Under the pieces are notes generated by a model. The model was not told the DNA's origin and did no database searches. It saw nothing but the letters and a program-made list of their open reading frames with translations. A stretch of 64,000 nt of DNA from Paenibacillus taiwanensis DSM 18679. Its GTDB lineage: Bacteria > Bacillota > Bacilli > Paenibacillales > Paenibacillaceae. Position numbers and translations under genes: made by a program. The stretch lies in assembly GCF_000425125.1 (NCBI RefSeq), contig NZ_KE384310.1, forward strand, positions 1 to 64,000, written 5' to 3'. This document shows positions 59,359-64,000 of the stretch, one piece after another (positions within the stretch are counted from its first letter, which is position 1; each line of letters starts with the position of its first letter).

Positions 59359-61593
59359 ATGAAAAAAACACGCAAGCAAATGCTGACTGCTTTTCTGCTC
59401 AGCACCTCTTTGGTGGTTGGGGCCGTATCTTTTCCCCTTACATCAGTAAAAGCCGAAGACAGTTCGATCTTGAAGCTCCGCCTGCTTGAAACGACAGATC
59501 TCCACACCAACATCGTTAACTACGACTACTACCAGGACAAAGCGACCGACGAATTCGGCCTGGCGAAAACGGCAACCTTAATTAAGAAAGCAAGAGATGA
59601 AGCAAAAAATAGTATTCTCATTGACAACGGAGACTTGCTGCAAGGTAATCCACTCGGTGATTATGTTGCTAAGATCGATCCGTTAAAAGACGGCGAGACT
59701 CACCCCGTTTATAAAGCGATGAACCTGCTGAACTATGATGTGGGAAATATCGGGAACCACGAGTTTAACTTTGGTTTGGACCATCTGAACCGCAGCCTGA
59801 AAGGTGCTAAGTTTCCTTATATTAATGCAAACGTCTATGTAGACGATAAAGACAAAAATCCAGATAACGATAAAAACCTGTTTACACCTTATCAAATCCT
59901 TGAGCGTAAATTTAAAGATGAGAACGGCAAGGAAGTTACTTTGAAAGTGGGCGTCATCGGTTTTGTTCCTCCACAAATTATGATGTGGGACAAGTCTAAT
60001 CTGGAAGGCAAAGTTATAGCTAAAGACATTCTGGCTACGGCTAACAAATTTGTGCCTGAAATGAAGCAAAAGGGAGCTGACATTATCGTCGCAGTGCCTC
60101 ACTCCGGTCTGGGCCCTGTAGAGACAGCTGCCAACTTGGAAAATGCCAGTTACCAGTTGAGTAAAATTGATGGCATCGATGCGATTCTGTTTGGACATTC
60201 CCACCTTGTATTCCCGGGACCAGGTTATGATAATGTCCCAGGTGTTGATGCAGCCAAAGGAACGATTAATGGTAAACCTGCGGTTATGCCTGGTTACTGG
60301 GGTAACCATTTGGGCGTCATTGACCTGACATTAACTCAAGCGAATGGAAAATGGAAAGTGACGGAGTCTGCTACCAAAGCAGTTCCTATTTACGATAAAG
60401 CTAAGAAAGCATCTCTTGCGGATGCTGACCAATCCATTTTGGATGCTGTAAAAGATGAACACGATCACACGGTAAAATGGGTGCGTTCAGCTGTAGGAAA
60501 AACGACTTCTCCTATTTATAGCTACTTTGCCCTTGTTCAAGATGATCCATCTATTCAGATCGTAACCAACGCCCAGAAATGGTTTGTAGAGAAAAATATT
60601 AAAGGTACAGAATATGATGGTATTCCTGTGCTGTCAGCAGGTGCGCCATTTAAAGCAGGCGGCCGTAATGGCGTAAGCTACTATTCCAACATTCCTGCCG
60701 GAACGATTGCGATTAAGAACGTGTCTGATCTTTACATTTATCCGAACACGCTAAAAGCGGTACTGATTAATGGGGCACAGGTGAAAGAATGGCTAGAGCG
60801 CTCTGCTGGCCAGTTCAATCAAATCGACGTCAAGAAACAAGAAGAACAGCCGCTTGTTAACGAGTCGTTCCCTACTTATAACTTTGACGTGATCGACGGT
60901 GTTACTTATCAAATCGATGTTACACAACCGAATAAATACGCAATTGATGGTACAGTAGCCAATATTAATGCCAACCGAATTAAGAACTTGGCGTTTAAAG
61001 GCAAGCCGGTTAAAGCAACAGACAAGTATATTGTCGTAACCAACAATTATCGTGCAAGTGGTGGCGGTGCTTTCCCTGGTCTGGACGGCAAAAATATTAT
61101 CATTGACTCTCCAGATGAAAACCGTCAAGTCGTCATTGACTACATTTTAAACGAGAAAAATATTAATCCAGCAGCCGATAACAACTGGACGTTTGCACCT
61201 ATAGCCAGCAAAACAAACGTAACCTTTATGTCGGCTCCGGAAGCAAAGCAGTTTGTGAAGAGCGAATCCAAAATTAAATTTATTAACGTGCTTGAAAGTG
61301 GCTTTGCTAAATATTCCATTGATTTGTCCAAGCCAGCAGTACCAGCTGAGAAGCCAGCAACACCGGCTAAACCAGCTACACCAGCAAAGCCAAGCACACC
61401 GGCTAAACCAGGAAAGCCGACAACACCAGGTAAATCCGATAAACCAGGCAAGCCAGCAACACCAGGTAAATCCGATAAACCAGGCAAGCCGGCAACACCA
61501 GGTAAATCCGATAAACCAGGCAAACCGACAACACCGGGTAAATCCGATAAATCGGGCAAGCCAGCAACACCTGCTAAGCCAGGTACAAAATAA
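59359..61593 (+). CDS. Exported 2',3'-cyclic-nucleotide phosphodiesterase/3'-nucleotidase with repeat tail
   Basis: A 744-residue secreted or wall-associated CpdB/YfkN-type enzyme that hydrolyses 2',3'-cyclic nucleotides and 3'-nucleotides to salvage phosphate and nucleosides. The signal peptide ends at VKA (30-32). The metallophosphatase domain (about 38-330) has LLETTDLHTN, DNGDLLQG, NIGNHEFNFG and GHSHLVFPG; the 5'-nucleotidase C domain follows (about 370-640). The last 60 residues are a Lys/Pro-rich tail with four 12-residue repeats. No LPXTG is present, so the tail probably binds the wall by charge. GGAGGT supports the ATG at 59359 (spacing 11). Confidence 0.9.
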   Translation: MKKTRKQMLTAFLLSTSLVVGAVSFPLTSVKAEDSSILKLRLLETTDLHTNIVNYDYYQDKATDEFGLAKTATLIKKARDEAKNSILIDNGDLLQGNPLGDYVAKIDPLKDGETHPVYKAMNLLNYDVGNIGNHEFNFGLDHLNRSLKGAKFPYINANVYVDDKDKNPDNDKNLFTPYQILERKFKDENGKEVTLKVGVIGFVPPQIMMWDKSNLEGKVIAKDILATANKFVPEMKQKGADIIVAVPHSGLGPVETAANLENASYQLSKIDGIDAILFGHSHLVFPGPGYDNVPGVDAAKGTINGKPAVMPGYWGNHLGVIDLTLTQANGKWKVTESATKAVPIYDKAKKASLADADQSILDAVKDEHDHTVKWVRSAVGKTTSPIYSYFALVQDDPSIQIVTNAQKWFVEKNIKGTEYDGIPVLSAGAPFKAGGRNGVSYYSNIPAGTIAIKNVSDLYIYPNTLKAVLINGAQVKEWLERSAGQFNQIDVKKQEEQPLVNESFPTYNFDVIDGVTYQIDVTQPNKYAIDGTVANINANRIKNLAFKGKPVKATDKYIVVTNNYRASGGGAFPGLDGKNIIIDSPDENRQVVIDYILNEKNINPAADNNWTFAPIASKTNVTFMSAPEAKQFVKSESKIKFINVLESGFAKYSIDLSKPAVPAEKPATPAKPATPAKPSTPAKPGKPTTPGKSDKPGKPATPGKSDKPGKPATPGKSDKPGKPTTPGKSDKSGKPATPAKPGTK
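61426..61569 (+). repeat. Four 36-bp tandem repeats in the nucleotidase tail
   Basis: Four near-identical 36-base units begin at 61426, 61462, 61498 and 61534, each encoding PGKSDKPGKPAT or a close variant. The unit is in frame, so copy-number change would lengthen or shorten the tail without a frameshift. Confidence 0.92.
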
Positions 61594-61604
61594 ACTGCTG
61601 TAGT

Positions 61605-61657
61605 AAAAGAAGCTGCTCTCTATGTCATGTGATGACTGGGGAATAGCTTCTTTTTTT
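61605..61657 (+). terminator. Terminator after the nucleotidase gene
   Basis: AAAAGAAGCT pairs with AGCTTCTTTT (10 bp) around a large partly paired interior and merges into a T run. Confidence 0.75.
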
Positions 61658-61671
61658 GCTGCTTTTGGCCA

Positions 61672-61717
61672 TAAATAAAAGCTGCCCACTAAGCGTAACT
61701 TTAGCTTAGTGGGCAGC
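61672..61717 (-). terminator. Terminator of the odhAB operon
   Basis: A perfect 14-bp stem (GCTGCCCACTAAGC paired with GCTTAGTGGGCAGC) is followed on the minus strand by TTTTATTT. It is 56 bases beyond the odhB stop. Confidence 0.9.
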
Positions 61718-61772
61718 CATTTTATGCGTGTATCGAGAATACTATGCGTTCAAGCATCGCCTGTTATGCTGC

Positions 61773-63059
61773 TTATCCTTCCAGTAACAAGGATTCAGGG
61801 TCTTCGAGCAATTCTTTCACTTTGACGAGGAAGCTGACGGCTTCTGCACCATCTACGATACGGTGATCGTAAGAGAGTGCAATATACATCATCGGACGGT
61901 TCTCCATACGCTCCTGATCAATGGCAACTGGACGTAATTGGATCTTATGCATGCCCAAAATACCAACTTGCGGCGCGTTTAGGATTGGTGTAGACAATAG
62001 GGAGCCAAATACGCCTCCGTTAGTAATTGTAAACGTGCCGCCTTGCAAATCAGAAATCGCTAGCGTGTTGGCCCGCGCTTTGCCAGCCAGATCGATAATT
62101 TGCTTCTCGATATCAGCGAAGCCTAGTCGATCCGCATCACGAACAACTGGGACAACCAAGCCTTCCTTCGCGGATACCGCAATGCCGATATCATAATATT
62201 TCTTAACGTACAGCTCATCACCCGCAATTTCGGCATTTAGGAGCGGATATGCTTTTAAAGCGCCGATTACAGCTTTGGTGAAAAAGGACATGAAGCCCAA
62301 GTTCACATCGTGCTTTTCTTTGAATTTGTCTTTACGACGCTTGCGTACATCCATAATCGCAGTCATATCGACTTCGTTAAACGTCGTTAGCATTGCAGCA
62401 GACTGCTGCGCTTCTACGAGCCGCTTGGCGATCGTTTGGCGGCGGCGCGACATTTTGCGGACCTCAACTGGCTTGCCGGCTTGAGCGGCTGCATCCGAAG
62501 CGGAGCTAGCTGCTGGCGGAGCAGCAACCTGACGAGGTGCTGCTGCACTGGCAGGTGCGCTGTTCAAGCGAGCTTGTGCTTGAACATCCTCCTGCTTGAT
62601 CCGTCCGAGTGGATCACGTGTCTGTACATCCCGCAAGTCAATGCCTTGTTCACGAGCCAACTTGCGCGCATGCGGAGTGGCGTAAGTTTCACTATTGTCC
62701 ACAGTCGGTACGATTGTCGGTGTTGCAGTAGGGACAACAGCATTTGGGACAGGAGCTTCTGGTGTTTGTGGAGCCACAGCTACCGCGGCTGCGCCCGCTG
62801 GTTGAACTGGCGCGTGCGCACTACCTCCAGCACGAATAATTCCGATAACCTCACCAACTTGAACATTTTCGCCGTCTGGACGAAGTATTTGCTCAAGGAC
62901 GCCGTCTTCCTCTGCACTAATCTCCAAATTGACCTTATCGGTTTCAAGCTCGGCCAGTACATCGCCTTGTTTCACGGCCTCCCCTTGCTTTACGTGCCAT
63001 TTATGCAAAGTTCCTTCTGTTATGGACTCGCCTAGTTCAGGTACTTTAATTTCTGCCAC
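61773..63059 (-). CDS. odhB: 2-Oxoglutarate dehydrogenase E2 (dihydrolipoyl succinyltransferase)
   Basis: A 428-residue E2 core of the 2-oxoglutarate dehydrogenase complex of the TCA cycle. The lipoyl domain carries Lys42 in ETDKVNLE; an Ala/Pro-rich linker leads to the E3/E1-binding domain (about 125-160, [17 protein letters not shown]) and the catalytic domain, with the active-site motif [13 protein letters not shown] (His399, Asp403). It starts with GTG after AAGGGGGT. It follows odhA after 34 bases, the usual odhAB order. Confidence 0.96.
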   Translation of the reverse strand: MAEIKVPELGESITEGTLHKWHVKQGEAVKQGDVLAELETDKVNLEISAEEDGVLEQILRPDGENVQVGEVIGIIRAGGSAHAPVQPAGAAAVAVAPQTPEAPVPNAVVPTATPTIVPTVDNSETYATPHARKLAREQGIDLRDVQTRDPLGRIKQEDVQAQARLNSAPASAAAPRQVAAPPAASSASDAAAQAGKPVEVRKMSRRRQTIAKRLVEAQQSAAMLTTFNEVDMTAIMDVRKRRKDKFKEKHDVNLGFMSFFTKAVIGALKAYPLLNAEIAGDELYVKKYYDIGIAVSAKEGLVVPVVRDADRLGFADIEKQIIDLAGKARANTLAISDLQGGTFTITNGGVFGSLLSTPILNAPQVGILGMHKIQLRPVAIDQERMENRPMMYIALSYDHRIVDGAEAVSFLVKVKELLEDPESLLLEG

Positions 63060-63093
63060 GATGGCTACCCCCTTGAGTTCAATGCGCGTATGA

Positions 63094-64000
63094 TTAAGCT
63101 TGTTGTAGCTTTAGTGCTTTATGGACGATCTGACGTTGTTCGTGGCTGTGCACATCCGCGTAGCCGCTAGCAGGGCTTGAGCGTTCGCCTCGTCCGATAT
63201 ATTCGAGAGAAGCTGCTTTAGGCAGCAGAGCACGCAATTTAGGTTCCATAAACGTCCAAGCACCCATATTTTGAGGCTCCTCTTGGACCCACATCACTTC
63301 TTTTAAAGACTTGAGGCGGCCGATAACGGCGGCGATTTCCTCTTCTGGGAACGGATAAAGCTGTTCAACACGAATGATATGCAGCCAGCTCCAATCCTGA
63401 TCTGGGTAATTCTCCAATTCAGCTTCCAGATCAAGTGCCACTTTGCCAGAACATAAAAGCAGACGCTGCACTTTGGCAGGCTTGCTGCCGAGCAGTGGCT
63501 CTTCCAGAATCGGACGGAACGTTCCTTCTGTCAAAGCAGCAACAGGAGTCGCGCTGCGAGCGTTACGCAGCAGGCTCTTCGGCGACATCACAACAAGCGG
63601 ACGTGCTTGCAAGGTTCCACCGATCGCAGCTTGGCGGCGAAGCAGGTGGAAGTATTGCGCAGCACTCGTCAAGTTTGCAACCATCCAGTTGCCATTAGCG
63701 GACAACTGCAAGTAACGTTCTAGTCGAGCGCTGGAGTGTTCTGGACCTTGCCCCTCATAGCCGTGCGGGAGCAGCATAACCAAATTGGAATACTGATGCC
63801 ACTTCGCTTGGCCAGCGGCGATGAATTGATCAAATATGACTTGCGCCACGTTAGCAAAGTCTCCGTATTGAGCTTCCCAAATCACAAGTGTCTCCGGTGC
63901 AAATACGTTATAGCCATATTCAAAGCCGAGTACCGCTGCTTCAGTCAGCGGGCTATTGTGAATGGCAAATGAAGCTTTCGTCTGCGGAATCGAATGCAGC
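63094..64000 (-). CDS. odhA: 2-Oxoglutarate dehydrogenase E1 (3' part)
   Basis: The C-terminal ~301 residues of the thiamine-diphosphate-dependent E1 enzyme; the rest lies beyond the window edge. The frame stays open to position 64000, so an internal GTG near 63885 is not the start. Conserved transketolase-like stretches are seen ([73 protein letters not shown]). It forms an operon with odhB and a common terminator. Confidence 0.96.
   Translation of the reverse strand, partial: LHSIPQTKASFAIHNSPLTEAAVLGFEYGYNVFAPETLVIWEAQYGDFANVAQVIFDQFIAAGQAKWHQYSNLVMLLPHGYEGQGPEHSSARLERYLQLSANGNWMVANLTSAAQYFHLLRRQAAIGGTLQARPLVVMSPKSLLRNARSATPVAALTEGTFRPILEEPLLGSKPAKVQRLLLCSGKVALDLEAELENYPDQDWSWLHIIRVEQLYPFPEEEIAAVIGRLKSLKEVMWVQEEPQNMGAWTFMEPKLRALLPKAASLEYIGRGERSSPASGYADVHSHEQRQIVHKALKLQQA

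Noticed and set aside
61350-61593. LPXTG-type sorting signal or CRISPR-like array in the repeat tail
   Set aside because: No LPXTG, hydrophobic stretch or positive tail end is present, and the repeats are contiguous in-frame coding units without spacers.

Overview
The window looks like the chromosome of a Gram-positive, endospore-forming-type Firmicute close to Paenibacillus. Evidence: Bacillus-style Shine-Dalgarno sites before nearly every gene, frequent TTG/GTG starts, the HPr kinase/HPr/CcpA-type carbon control set, WhiA, CggR, CtsR-box control of clpP, and gene order matching the Bacillus subtilis blocks hprK-lgt-ppaX-yvoF-his, yvcD-trxB, yvcJ-yvcK-whiA-crh, clpP and cggR-gapA-pgk-tpiA-pgm-eno. 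Species is not assignable from what I can see.

Layout. 1-1275: 3' end of a 23S rRNA gene, then (with no 5S gene between) eight CCA-encoding tRNA genes behind their own promoter and before one terminator. 1496-4684: a large secreted protein with two seven-repeat FG-GAP propellers and two Calx-beta domains. 4962-7313: a PucR-type regulator and an MsmX-type sugar-importer ATPase. 7494-9296 (-): a secreted GH18 chitinase with a near-perfect cre site in its leader. 9704-13052: hprK, lgt, ppaX and a hexapeptide acetyltransferase. 13280-17110: an inserted block of a secreted polysaccharide deacetylase and two tandem, paralogous membrane acyltransferases. 17468-24412: complete histidine operon hisZGDBHAF(IE). 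24729-33508: a PRPP synthetase paralogue, TPR protein, trxB, glucokinase, rapZ, yvcK, whiA and an HPr-like gene at the crh position. 33597-40823: cardiolipin synthase, a GH85 endoglycosidase, a stalk-domain protein, a newly noticed 41-residue membrane ORF and a SIMPL protein. 41244-44964: a potABCD polyamine importer. 45308-47452: NorB-like efflux pump and an FMN reductase. 47453-48697: gene-poor stretch with inverted repeats. 48698-50300: clpP under a CtsR box, tRNA-Arg and the CggR operator. 50346-57684: cggR-gapA-pgk-tpiA-gpmI-eno. 57931-61593: an orphan protein and a wall-type cyclic nucleotide phosphodiesterase/nucleotidase with a repeat tail. 61773-64000 (-): odhB and the 3' part of odhA.

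Functional theme. Much of the window forms a carbon-flux hub: HprK/P and PpaX (HPr-Ser-P turnover), an HPr-like protein with both His15 and Ser46, YvcK and RapZ, glucokinase, CggR with its operator, the trunk glycolytic genes and 2-oxoglutarate dehydrogenase. cre-like sites at the chitinase and msmX tie peripheral sugar use to it. Nothing here is clearly a new defence or mobile system. The least explained items are the double-propeller protein, the deacetylase/acyltransferase block, the cre/mini-ORF chitinase leader, the 41-residue membrane ORF, the His15 HPr at the crh locus and the orphan at 57931.
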